This document shows positions 52,760 through 60,226 of a stretch of DNA of 64,000 nt, piece by piece. Source of the stretch: UBA9611 sp965237595. GTDB taxonomy: Bacteria; Chloroflexota; Dehalococcoidia; Lucifugimonadales; UBA3495. The stretch spans positions 372,001 through 436,000 of the forward strand of contig CBDEFY010000006.1 of assembly GCA_965237595.1 (NCBI GenBank), written 5' to 3'. A program made the position numbers and the translations under genes. How positions within the stretch are numbered: the first letter of the stretch is position 1; each line of letters starts with the position of its first letter. The notes under the pieces are model-generated. The model saw nothing but the letters and a program-made list of their open reading frames with translations. It was not told the DNA's origin and did not search any database.

Positions 52760-52833
52760 TGCCCCGGCTGGGACTCGAACCCAGGACCATTCAGTTAGCA
52801 GCCGACCGCTCTATCCGTCTGAGCTACCGGGGC
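52760..52833 (-). tRNA. tRNA with GCU anticodon on a class I (Arg-like) body
   Basis: A complete cloverleaf folds: acceptor GCCCCGG/CCGGGGC, D stem GCTC/GAGC, anticodon arm GTCGG-CTGCTAA-CTGAA (one terminal G-A mismatch, one G-T pair), five-base variable loop TGGTC, T stem CTGGG/CCCAG and discriminator A. No CCA is encoded. The anticodon GCT would read Ser codons AGC/AGU, but the long variable arm that all normal bacterial tRNA-Ser have is absent. The body looks like tRNA-Arg (UCU), one base away. It lies inside the transposon, 235 bases upstream of the transposase gene. Confidence 0.8.
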
Positions 52834-52887
52834 ATGGTTCCAGGGGCGGAGTGGTTATCCTTGGAGGGCTGGCCACTCCGCTTCTTG

Positions 52888-53355
52888 TTAAAAGGGCAGG
52901 TCGCCTTCCGACTGTGCCAGGCTATAGAGTCCATCAGGCGACTTGTGAACACCCCGCATATTCAAGAGGGATGCATTCACCGCACGGGCGTCGGTTGGCA
53001 ATCCGCCATGCCGCAGCGCGGTGACCACATCCTGTATGCTAAGTGGCTCTGGGGCATCCTCAAGGGCTTCATAGACAGCGTCGCCAACAGCTTTGAACAA
53101 ATATCGGTAGTGGCCAAAGTTGGGAGTCTCCTCCGACAACAGAAGCTGCGCGTCAAGGCCAAAACTGCCACTGTAAGGACTCTTCCCACCCAACATTTCA
53201 GCCACCATATCACGCACCGCCGCATACCTCTTGGCCGCGAGCCGGTAGAGAGTCGAAGCACGTTCCATATTTTCCTCTGCGTGCATAAGGGCTTGCTCTT
53301 GAGCGACAAGCTCTTTCGCTACCTCAACAATAGTCGATTCATTTTGCTTCATCAT
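52888..53355 (-). CDS. hypothetical protein, coiled coil plus possible winged helix
   Basis: This 155-residue protein has an N-terminal coiled coil (VAKELVAQEQALMHAEENME) and a C-terminal half with LSIQDVVTALRHGGLPTDAR and LLNMRGVHKSPDGLYSL, which looks like a winged-helix fold. No precise family is recognised. It is divergent from the 72-residue gene at 53411 and sits beside the tRNA. It could regulate the transposon's genes. Confidence 0.62.
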   Translation of the reverse strand: MMKQNESTIVEVAKELVAQEQALMHAEENMERASTLYRLAAKRYAAVRDMVAEMLGGKSPYSGSFGLDAQLLLSEETPNFGHYRYLFKAVGDAVYEALEDAPEPLSIQDVVTALRHGGLPTDARAVNASLLNMRGVHKSPDGLYSLAQSEGDLPF

Positions 53356-53410
53356 GTACCTCGTATGACGACTCTATGTCAGGTATTTACGGTAACAAAA
53401 AGGAGGACAT

Positions 53411-53629
53411 ATGTCAATTATTGACCCCGTATTGTTGGAGGAAATGATCCACGAGGAACTGAACCTAATCGCAAAGGAGAAGGACATAAAACGTCTAGAA
53501 GAGATATGCGAACGGCGCCGGAATCGAGTTGCAGCTTGGAAACATCTCGTGGACGTTTATCGAGAGAACCCAATCGAACCGAATGAGATGGAATCCGTAC
53601 CTTGCGAAGATGTTCCCCCCAAACCGTAG
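53411..53629 (+). CDS. small acidic helical protein
   Basis: This 72-residue protein is almost entirely helical (LLEEMIHEELNLIAKEKDIK, then LEEICERRRNRVAAWKHLVD) with a Pro-rich end. A very good GGAGG lies five bases before the ATG. Its stop codon falls inside the first inverted repeat of the structured region that follows. The function is unknown. Confidence 0.65.
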   Translation: MSIIDPVLLEEMIHEELNLIAKEKDIKRLEEICERRRNRVAAWKHLVDVYRENPIEPNEMESVPCEDVPPKP

Positions 53630-53773
53630 CACACCTCTATTTATTGGCTTAAGAACCGTGGCAAGACGGTTGTGCTACGGTCATTCTCACCCTTGCACCC
53701 ATCGAACCATGGCAACAGGGACGGGCCTCTGTGCCCCCTTGTCGTTCGATGGTAGGGTTAGGTGGCCGTAGCA
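53624..53773. repeat. nested inverted repeats between two cargo genes
   Basis: CCGTAGCACA (53624-53633) pairs with TGTGCTACGG (53671-53680), enclosing AACCGT/ACGGTT. The second arm can instead pair with CCGTAGCA (53766-53773), enclosing ACCCT/AGGGT and CATCGAAC/GTTCGATG (53700-53751). The two folds are mutually exclusive. There is no T-run. It separates the 72-residue gene from the lipoprotein gene and could be an attenuator, a structured RNA or a recombination site. Confidence 0.6.
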
Positions 53774-53807
53774 AATGCCCGCATCCTACGCCATAAGGGG
53801 GTTTCAC

Positions 53808-54371
53808 ATGTCCGTTCTCCCAGTATTCTTGTTGTCTTTGATGCTTGCTATGGGGTGTGCCGCTGAGTTGCAGAGCCTCCAAGAGACGGACCCGAAGATT
53901 CGGTACCTTGGGGAGCATTGCCGTAATGCAGATGGGACGGTTGGGAGCTTGGCCGACAAGGTCCGCGAGAAGATGATCTTCCCTGCAACCATGCAGGTTT
54001 TGTCAACAAACATCGAACCCGTAGCCAGAGTCAGCGAGTTCAAGAAGGGCGAAGTGAGCTTCAGCCAATACGGGTGGGGGCCATTGAGCTTCGATGAATT
54101 CCAGGCAACCCTGGATGATGGGTGGGGGGAGTATCCCCGGTTTCATGATGGGTGGGGGGAGTATCCCCGGTTTCATAAGGTACAGATGGAGATATCTACA
54201 AAGTCCAAAGCAAACATCATAGTGGGGGTAACCGCCCACGCCTTTATCGAGCATCAGACCTGCGCGGAAACATGGATTATGCTACCAAAGGCGGGCACGT
54301 TGGATTTTGACTTAGTTTGGACAAGAGACGAAGGATGGGTGGATAAATACTATGAGTGGTTGTACGAGTAG
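53808..54371 (+). CDS. predicted lipoprotein, transposon cargo
   Basis: This 187-residue protein starts with a signal peptide (MSVLPVFLLSLMLAMGC) ending in a lipobox-like Cys at residue 17, so it is probably exported and lipidated. The body is not recognised. It includes a 10-residue tandem duplication (DGWGEYPRFH twice) caused by an exact 30-bp repeat in the DNA. AAGGGGG precedes the ATG with a good gap; the frame extends 11 codons upstream. Confidence 0.7.
   Translation: MSVLPVFLLSLMLAMGCAAELQSLQETDPKIRYLGEHCRNADGTVGSLADKVREKMIFPATMQVLSTNIEPVARVSEFKKGEVSFSQYGWGPLSFDEFQATLDDGWGEYPRFHDGWGEYPRFHKVQMEISTKSKANIIVGVTAHAFIEHQTCAETWIMLPKAGTLDFDLVWTRDEGWVDKYYEWLYE
54117..54176 (+). repeat. 30-bp tandem duplication inside the lipoprotein gene
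   Basis: Two exact 30-bp units, each beginning GATGGGTGGGGGGAGTATCC, lie head to tail and keep the reading frame. Recent slippage is the likely cause. Confidence 0.9.
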
Positions 54372-54494
54372 TAGTAAGCAAATCAAGATATGCAGTTCAG
54401 GGACTTGCACTCCGAGGACGGAAGGTCTGCCTAAGATGCAGTAACGGCGCTCTCTACCGCATCTGGCATAATGACAAGAAATAGAGGTAGGATC

Positions 54495-54725
54495 ATGGCG
54501 ACAATAGAGGAACGGGTAACGAAACTGGAGAACAGCATGACACCCATAGAGGTCGGTCTGGCAGCCCTAGATAATCGAGTGGACGATCTAAACAAGAAGA
54601 TAGACGGACTGTTCAATGCCTTGGACAAGCGGCTGGACACGTTCATTGACGCGGTGCACCAGCGGTTCAATACACTGGAGACGCTTATCAGGGACACGCA
54701 CTCAGAAAACGGGGCCGGAGGCTAG
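54495..54725 (+). CDS. small coiled-coil protein, transposon cargo
   Basis: This 76-residue protein is one long heptad coiled coil (MATIEERVTKLENSMTPIEV, then LDNRVDDLNKKIDGLFNALD), probably oligomeric. The family is not recognised; similar short proteins occur in many genomes. The ATG at 54495 is preceded by GAGGTAGG. The gene ends just inside the right end of the transposon. Confidence 0.62.
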   Translation: MATIEERVTKLENSMTPIEVGLAALDNRVDDLNKKIDGLFNALDKRLDTFIDAVHQRFNTLETLIRDTHSENGAGG

Positions 54726-54766
54726 TCCCTCGCCCCTCCCGACTTTTGATTCAGACCGAAGACTTT

Positions 54767-54796
54767 TGGTTCAACCCCTACTTTTGGTGCAAAGCC
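54767..54796 (-). repeat. right terminal inverted repeat of the transposon
   Basis: Read on the minus strand it begins GGCTTTGCACCAAAAGT and ends TTGAACCA, pairing with 50969-50998 at 27 of 30 positions. Adjacent to it on the inside are GACTTTTGGTTCA (54761-54773) and GACTTTTGATTCA (54741-54753). Confidence 0.88.
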
Positions 54797-55213
54797 CCGT
54801 GCATGGATAATTTCGGCGGAGGCCCGGGTGACGGTGTGCTGCATGGACGGCCCGGGTAATGTGACGTGATAGGTCCATGTACTCGGATCGGCGGAGCCCA
54901 GGATATCCCAGGATGACGCGGGCAACAGCACCAGCCCGGTCAACGGGTTGGCCGTCACGTCGGCTACAAAGTTGCCCCGAAGGGCCAACGAGCGCCCGAT
55001 CTGTTCCAGAACGCCAGCGGGAATCTGGATCCCCTCGGGTTCTGCGACAGCAAAGGCGCGCCCCCATGCGCCGATGGAGAATTCAGCCGCCGCCGTCTGC
55101 GCGGTGTCCACGCCAGCGGCCCCGGCCGCCAGGGCTTCGTATGCTTGCGCCAGGGCCGCGCCGAAGTCGGCTGCGCGATGTTCGGACTTTTCGCGGAAAG
55201 GCCAGAATTTCAT
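54797..55213 (-). pseudogene. portal protein, N-terminal part (interrupted by transposon)
   Basis: This is the N-terminal 139 codons of an HK97-type portal: MKFWPFREKSEHRAADF, then GNFVADVTANPLTGLVLLPA and TRASAEIIHARG, where the transposon begins. The frame runs a short way into the transposon and stops at 54722. The counterpart continues at 50968 after the target duplication. The ATG overlaps the connector stop by four bases. Because of the split, no full portal can be made. Confidence 0.85.
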
Positions 55214-55503
55214 ATCGCTATGGCCCGTTGTACTCGAAACATCGCCAGGATAGATGCGGCCCCGGAGAGCGCCAATACATCCGAAAAGCGCCTATTCCGC
55301 GCCGGGTCGTTATCGTGCATGTAGCCGGCTACCCGGATCACAGCCTCATTCTGTACGGCGTCTGGAGCTTCGCCCGCGTATTCCTGGACTATCGCGGTGG
55401 CCGCTCCTAGCAGACTCCCCACACGCGCCGCCAGGGTCACGTTCAAGGGCAGGGTGATCCGAATGGCCGATGCCAGTTCGTCGGCGGTCAGCGTTACAGC
55501 CAT
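55210..55503 (-). CDS. head-tail connector (HK97 gp6-like)
   Basis: This 97-residue helical protein has LTADELASAIRITLPLNVTL, AATAIVQEYAGEAPDAVQNE and AVIRVAGYMHDNDPA, which are typical of the gp6-like connector that forms the ring under the portal. It overlaps the protease gene by 10 bases and the portal by four. It is unusual that it precedes the portal gene. Confidence 0.8.
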   Translation of the reverse strand: MAVTLTADELASAIRITLPLNVTLAARVGSLLGAATAIVQEYAGEAPDAVQNEAVIRVAGYMHDNDPARNRRFSDVLALSGAASILAMFRVQRAIAI

Positions 55504-55970
55504 AATCGCCGCCTCCGGGTTGCCTGCTGCCTCACTTCGGCCAAGGCTTGCCGGTACGCGCCCAGGTCCACCAATCCCGCGCCGGTGAGTATTCCATCCT
55601 GTACGAGTCGGACTCCACCGCGCCGGGTTTCCCGAATCGCCTTAAACTCCACCGACAGCCCGGAGTAGATGTTGTCGGGAGGCCGGAGATTTTGGGCTGC
55701 ATCCCGTCCGGCGGTGGTGTTGGGAAACGCCTGGTCAACTCGGAGCTCGGATCCCTCAAGGAAAGGGCGAATCCGCATAATCGGAGAATCCCGCCGGTGC
55801 ATCTCCCGAAGCAAGATACCTTCCGGCGGGATTCGGAGCGCCCCTTGCTCGAACATCTCAGGCCGGTCAGCGGCCCGGACTTCGTAGGGCAAAAGGACTC
55901 CCACCAAACGGCCCGGTGACTCCCGGCTTTCGTCTTGGCGAAACTCAATCGGGATTAGTAATTCGTCCAT
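55494..55970 (-). CDS. HK97-family prohead protease
   Basis: This 158-residue serine protease of family U35 has PIEFRQDESRESPGRLVGVL at the N-terminus, FEQGALRIPPEGILLREMHR (about 40-59) with the catalytic His, and DNIYSGLSVEFKAIRETRRG (about 98-117) with the Ser. It would trim the scaffold part of the capsid protein during maturation. The ATG at 55970 overlaps the stop of the P-loop gene (TAATG). Confidence 0.87.
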   Translation of the reverse strand: MDELLIPIEFRQDESRESPGRLVGVLLPYEVRAADRPEMFEQGALRIPPEGILLREMHRRDSPIMRIRPFLEGSELRVDQAFPNTTAGRDAAQNLRPPDNIYSGLSVEFKAIRETRRGGVRLVQDGILTGAGLVDLGAYRQALAEVRQQATRRRRLWL

Positions 55971-56408
55971 TATCGCCTTCCGTACCACCGGGCCGCTGCC
56001 TGGGCGCATTGCTCCGAAAGGACACCATCAACGCTCAGGTTTTCCACGATGGCCGCGTATCCCGGGTCGATCACGCGCTCCAGACTGCCCGGGCCCAGGA
56101 GTCTTAGCAGCCCAGCGCGGCGCTCGGGATCTCCGTCAGAATTGCTTGCTATGGTAAAAATGTCCTCTTCCACCGCTTCAACGATTACGAAACGCCGGAT
56201 CGCAGCCGCCAGCGGGATCGCGTAGGAGTCCTGGGGCCGGCGCTCAGGGTATCTATATGGTGGTGGGATCGCGCCGAAGTCCTAGCAGAAAAGCCAAAAT
56301 CTCTTGGAATTCGACCAGGATGGTGGGTTGCTGCGCTTCCGCCAGCAGCCGCTTTCCTTCCGCCGATTTACCAGCGCCCGCCGGTCCCGAGATAAGCAGG
56401 CCCGCCAT
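55970..56408 (-). pseudogene. P-loop protein between capsid and protease genes, frameshifted
   Basis: From the ATG at 56408 the frame reads MAGLLISGPAGAGKSAEGKR, a clear Walker A motif, and continues to RRDPTTI before a TAG at 56253-56255. One base away the frame continues RYPERRPQDSYAIPLAAAIR and then TIASNSDGDPERRAGLLRLL, ending WYGRR at 55970. One extra base near 56256-56260 explains the break; the full gene would be 146 codons. A small NTPase in the head operon is unusual. It could assist packaging or be a nucleotide kinase-like protein. Confidence 0.72.
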
Positions 56409-56411
56409 GGC

Positions 56412-57585
56412 TTACGCCACAAACTTGAGACGGCGGAAGTTGTCCGTCCTGGGAATTATGAAATTCCACAAGTAGGAAAGGGTCAACTGGACTTCGCCCT
56501 TATCGGCGCCGGTGTACGGGTCAGTAATCATATTGGCATTCTGCCAGACCGGAGCTTGGGCCGCGCCGTCGATTCCCCGTGCCAAGCCGATGAAAGCGCC
56601 GAAGTCGTCGGCAGCGGAGTTGACTTCGATATCGCCCCGAACGGTCCAGGTGATGCCGTTTCGCCTCAGAAACTCCGCCAGGGTTTCGTTGCTGGCGGCA
56701 GAGTTTACCAGGGTTGTCAGCCAGAGTATGTTGGCCCCTTCGGACGACACAACCTGTAGGTCCGCAGCCGAGGCCGCGTACTGCCCGTCAATCAAGTTGG
56801 CGAATTCCTCAAGCGTTTCCGGCCCCTTGACTTTGTCCGCTTGGGTTATCTCAAGCTCGGTTATGGCAGCCGTGTTCAATCCGGTAATGTCGGCGTCCGT
56901 ACCAGTCGCCCCGTCGTCTCCCAGGAAAACGGCCCGGTCTACGTCCTCCACCATCGCCATCCGCATATCGCGCATGATGGCATCCGACAGGCCCGGCAGA
57001 CGGGCCGCGTCTTCGATGCTGTACACAAAATGGAGCGACCGGCGCATCGGCTTCGCCGATGCCCCGTTGCTGGGAGACTCCGCCCGAAACGGTCACCGGG
57101 TAGGCTGCGAGACCAGATGGTACGGAAGGAAAAGAGACTCCAAGCCGCATGGCGGCGCTATCGTGGAAAACGCGGTTAAGCCATGTTCCTTGATTCTCTT
57201 GTGCGTCTCCCGCGATGGCTGCGCGCTGCTCGGGTAGCCCCAGCAGGTCCAGCGGAAACCCCAGCTCCGGTATGCCCAGGGCGGCGTTCAGCTCCGCTTC
57301 CGCCCCGACCACCCCGCGCCTGGCGGCGCTGGCCGCAATGTACATTCCGAATTTTGCGGATTCCTTGAGTCGCCGCAGCTCCGCCCCTTCCCCGTCCTGG
57401 CCGTTCCTGGCCGGTCCCTGGTCAACGTCTTCGACCACCACCGCCGCCCGGTACTCGGTTTCTTGCTGGCGGTATTCCGCCGTCAACTTGTCCAGGTCCT
57501 CAGCAGCTCCGGTTTCCTGGTCGAAGTCGTTGATGGCTTGGCGGAGTTCCGACAACTTCAGGGAGATTCTTACACTGTCTTTCAT
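56412..57585 (-). pseudogene. HK97-fold major capsid protein, frameshifted
   Basis: The N-terminal frame from the ATG at 57585 (GGAGG upstream) gives MKDSVRISLKLSELRQAIND, a helical scaffold-like delta region and LGLPEQRAAIAGDAQ, ending near VTVSGGVS. The second frame resumes at SAKPMRRSLHFVYSIEDAAR and continues with MVEDVDRAVFLGDDGATGTD, FGAFIGLARGIDGAAQAPVW and the C-terminus IIPRTDNFRRLKFVA. The shift lies around 57050-57090, and the junction seems shorter than in relatives, so a small deletion may be involved. The total is one base over a multiple of three. Confidence 0.83.
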
Positions 57586-57673
57586 GGCTATCCCTCCAAA
57601 ATAAAAGTCCCGCGTTATCACAAGGATTCACGCGGGACACTCGGGTCACGATGCGCGGTGGTTATGGCGGTAA

Positions 57674-57934
57674 TTATATCATCATGCTGTTTCTGATGGC
57701 TTCCCAACCGCCCGGAATCGGCTTCCGGTGGACCGCGATATGGCAGGTCCGACAGTAGGTAATCAGATTGCTTTGGTCGTCACTCCCGCCGTGCCGGACC
57801 GCCTGCAGGTGGTGTACTTCCATTTGGCCCGCCTTACCACATTCGGGATTCTGGCATCGCCAACCGTCACGGTCCAAAACTTGCTTGCGAATCACTTCCC
57901 AAGCGGCGCTGCCTATGCCCCTGGACTTCCTCAC
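57674..57934 (-). CDS. HNH endonuclease
   Basis: This 86-residue HNH nuclease has RDGWRCQNPECGKAGQMEVH HLQAVRHGG with the catalytic His pair, NLITYCRTCHIAVHRK with the Asn and last His, and two CxxC-type zinc pairs. Phage HNH proteins next to terminase cooperate with it in cos-site cleavage. It overlaps the terminase stop by four bases, supporting that role. Confidence 0.9.
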   Translation of the reverse strand: MRKSRGIGSAAWEVIRKQVLDRDGWRCQNPECGKAGQMEVHHLQAVRHGGSDDQSNLITYCRTCHIAVHRKPIPGGWEAIRNSMMI

Positions 57935-59547
57935 GGGTTCACCATCCCAATGTAGCTCGCCATCGCCGGCGGTTGGTTGCTGATAATCTCTCCCAGGCCG
58001 GCCGCGATTACCGCCGCGCTCAGGGCATCAATCCGCCCCCGCTCCCGCCTCTTGTCTATCGCGGGATTGCCCGCCCCATCGCGCCGGAGCACGCTTTCGC
58101 TTATCGCGGCCCGGAGTAACCAGCTTTCCGTAACCGCCAACTTGCCACCAAGCACAAGGCGCTGGAAAGCCCGGACATCATGGGAGCCGTCCGCGGTGGC
58201 GCTCGCCCCTTGGTCCCGCCATTCCTCTTCCCACTGGACACCCGCAAGGGTTAGTGCATCCTCAGCTTCCGCCTGGCGGTACCGGTCCGCTCCCGCCAGG
58301 ACCACGCGGGAATCGGCCAGCCGGTCCGCGCACATGCCCAGGAATTCGGCCACCGGCGTAACCCGCCCAGGCCATACGGTGAGCTCGCCCCGTTCCTGCA
58401 TCCGGCAGTAGGCGTCTCCCAGGCCATCCGCCCTTGACCGTTCCACCAAGGGCGGGTTATCTCCACACGCGGCCCACGCCTCAAGGCGTCCAGTCTCAGG
58501 CCACAGGACCGCCAGCGCGGTAAGGCTGGCGCTCCCGCCCAGGTCGAAACCCACCACGCAATCCCCGGAACGTGGTGGCAGGTCCTCCGGGTGACGTTCA
58601 CAGGCCAGCCATTCATGGACTTGGCAGATCATCTCGGTTGACGGGTTTCTCGGCTGGTTCAAGTCATAGGCGCGGAAGCTGGCGGCGTCCGATGGGATCG
58701 CGATGGCCCGCGCCGCCATATCGACCATGTATCCCCGCGATTTAATCCCATCCGCCAGCCCAGGGTTGGCCGCTTCCCAGGCTGATTCATCGTCAAGGGA
58801 ACAATCATCCGGCGCGGCGTAGAGATGGAACGCCACACTCGGGCTATCCAACCGCGCTTTCAACTCGGAGAACATCGGCCCATCGCCTTGAATGGAGATC
58901 GACAGCATCCGCCCATCCCGCCCCGACGTGCTGGACAGTACGGCGTTCCAAAGGTCCCGGTTGTTTTCCTGGAGTAATCCCGCCTCGTCGAGTATGGCCA
59001 GGTCCGCGCCCACCGCATGGCCCGTTGCGCGGTCGCTGGCCAGGATGGAAAGTGACGCCTGATTCAATCCCTCGATTGTTCCCGGTGGTGGGTATTTCTT
59101 GACCGTGATGCCCGACAGCCCGGACGCACTGGCGGTAAGTTCGATGGCGTCCCGGAGCTCGCCCGCCAAGAGGCCGGTCAAGGAAACCACAATCCCGCGC
59201 CAGAGTTTGGCGTTTAACGGTCCCACCAAGTAGGCCAGCGCCAGCGCCGCAATCAGGCCACTTTTGCCGTTTTTGCGCGCCACACTTAGGCCACTCTCCC
59301 GGACGCCCGGCCCGAGTGCGTCCCGCAGGAATTCCCGCTGCCATCGCGCAATCCTGAATGGCTGGTCCCGAAGTGGTCCAGTCGGGACTTTCAGGGTCGC
59401 TTCCGCCCAGTCAGCTACAACGTCGCCCGGATTGCCCTTCGGTGGCTTCCCGGCGCTGGTCTGCCTAGCTTCCTTGGCTTCCTTGCGCTTCCGGGCCGCG
59501 TACTGGCGCTGGTAGGTATTCCGAATCGCTTGGTTTTTGTAGGGCAA
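57931..59547 (-). CDS. terminase large subunit
   Basis: This 538-residue packaging motor has an ATPase domain with the Walker A-like SGLSVARKNGKSGLIAALAL (about 86-105), Walker B DLAILDEAGLLQENN (about 185-199) and coupling motif SSTSG. The nuclease domain has VVGFDLGGSASLTALAVL (about 327-344), VLAGADRYRQAEAEDAL and RRERGRIDALSAAVIAAG (about 505-522). It is the terminase-1/HK97-like type. A TTG start at 59547 has AGAGG eight bases upstream. Confidence 0.92.
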   Translation of the reverse strand: MPYKNQAIRNTYQRQYAARKRKEAKEARQTSAGKPPKGNPGDVVADWAEATLKVPTGPLRDQPFRIARWQREFLRDALGPGVRESGLSVARKNGKSGLIAALALAYLVGPLNAKLWRGIVVSLTGLLAGELRDAIELTASASGLSGITVKKYPPPGTIEGLNQASLSILASDRATGHAVGADLAILDEAGLLQENNRDLWNAVLSSTSGRDGRMLSISIQGDGPMFSELKARLDSPSVAFHLYAAPDDCSLDDESAWEAANPGLADGIKSRGYMVDMAARAIAIPSDAASFRAYDLNQPRNPSTEMICQVHEWLACERHPEDLPPRSGDCVVGFDLGGSASLTALAVLWPETGRLEAWAACGDNPPLVERSRADGLGDAYCRMQERGELTVWPGRVTPVAEFLGMCADRLADSRVVLAGADRYRQAEAEDALTLAGVQWEEEWRDQGASATADGSHDVRAFQRLVLGGKLAVTESWLLRAAISESVLRRDGAGNPAIDKRRERGRIDALSAAVIAAGLGEIISNQPPAMASYIGMVNP

Positions 59548-59588
59548 GGCTTATCCTCTCTATCAGATATCAAGGCCCCCCACGTCCC

Positions 59589-59801
59589 CTAGAGATTTCG
59601 AGTGGAAATCCTTCCAGGGTTCCCTACGGTCCGGCGGAGCTTGCAGCGTGGACACTGGACATCGTAGGGAGTGGAAAGAAAAAGCGCCAACAACTTATTG
59701 CACTGTCGGCAACGCGGTTTAGTCTCAACCGAAGTCTTGCAGATCGCGCAGCGTTCCTCTGGCATCTCAGGTGGTACAGACAGCATGACTCCTAATCTCA
59801 A
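59589..59801 (-). CDS. Com-like zinc-ribbon protein
   Basis: This 70-residue protein has three CxxC pairs: CAICK, CRQCNKLLALF and VQCPRCKLRRTV. The last two with their spacing match the Mu Com family, a zinc-binding translational activator of the mom DNA-modification gene. No mom homologue is in the window, so it may regulate late genes. The TTG at 59801 has GGAGG five bases upstream; ATG at 59786 is the alternative. Confidence 0.72.
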   Translation of the reverse strand: MRLGVMLSVPPEMPEERCAICKTSVETKPRCRQCNKLLALFLSTPYDVQCPRCKLRRTVGNPGRISTRNL

Positions 59802-59859
59802 GGTCCCTCCCTATGGTTACGTCCGGAGCCCCATCCCATCTCCCATCCGGAGATCGTCT

Positions 59860-60210
59860 CTAGGCATCGTTGCGTTCCTTTTCGCTGCGGTCCAGATATT
59901 CGGAAATAGCATCGGAAACCGCCTCCTCTGACAACCGGACGTGACGGCCAATTTGTGTCGGGGAGAGGCCATACGCCCTCAGGTTCCACGATTGGTTACC
60001 CAAAGTGAAGCCATCCGCAGCGTGGGTGACGCTCTCCCAGTGCGTAGTCAAGGGGGTCAACATTCTGCACACGTCTTCCAGTGAATACTCGGGATGCGCA
60101 CGCATCACTTTGAGAATAGGGGACTCCTCGTTCGAACCTACCCTCTCCCGTATCTCTGCCAGCGCCTCAAGAAGGCCTGAATCGATGGGACTCTGATCTG
60201 CAGTAGTCAT
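59860..60210 (-). CDS. small helical protein with C-terminal HTH
   Basis: This 116-residue protein ends in LRAYGLSPTQIGRHVRLSEE AVSDAISEYLDR, a helix-turn-helix of the sigma/TerS-like kind, after an N-terminal helical region. It could be a small terminase subunit, which would fit its place upstream of terL, or a late-gene activator. A strong GAGGAG ribosome site precedes the ATG, and the 38-bp inverted repeat lies just upstream of that site. Confidence 0.6.
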   Translation of the reverse strand: MTTADQSPIDSGLLEALAEIRERVGSNEESPILKVMRAHPEYSLEDVCRMLTPLTTHWESVTHAADGFTLGNQSWNLRAYGLSPTQIGRHVRLSEEAVSDAISEYLDRSEKERNDA

Positions 60211-60226
60211 TGCTTCTCCTCAAACT

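Larger units (their letters stand above)
50969..54796. mobile_element. 3.83-kb transposon inserted in the portal gene
   Basis: The element is flanked by identical 9-bp copies of CCGTGCATG (50960-50968 and 54797-54805), the target duplication. The termini are 30-bp inverted repeats starting GGCTTTGCACCAAAAGT, identical for 17 bases and matching at 27 of 30 positions. More copies of an ACTTTTGxTTCA motif lie just inside both ends, as expected for transposase-binding sites. Removing the element and one repeat copy restores the portal reading frame across the junction. Cargo: a small membrane protein, a DDE transposase, a tRNA, two small proteins, a lipoprotein and a coiled-coil protein. Base composition is more AT-rich than its host element. 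Confidence 0.9.

Noticed and set aside
52759..52834. An 8-bp acceptor stem (8/5 tRNA like selenocysteine tRNA) in the transposon tRNA
   Set aside because: The extra T-A pair is the base before position 1 and the discriminator A. With GCCCCGG/CCGGGGC the acceptor is a normal 7 bp.
51577..53424. A 615-codon plus-strand open frame through the transposase
   Set aside because: It is antisense to the transposase, the tRNA and another gene, and its translation has no protein-like pattern.
53700..53773. Integron attC-like site in the nested hairpins
   Set aside because: GTTAGGT fits one core box, but the opposite RYYYAAC box is missing and no integron integrase is present.
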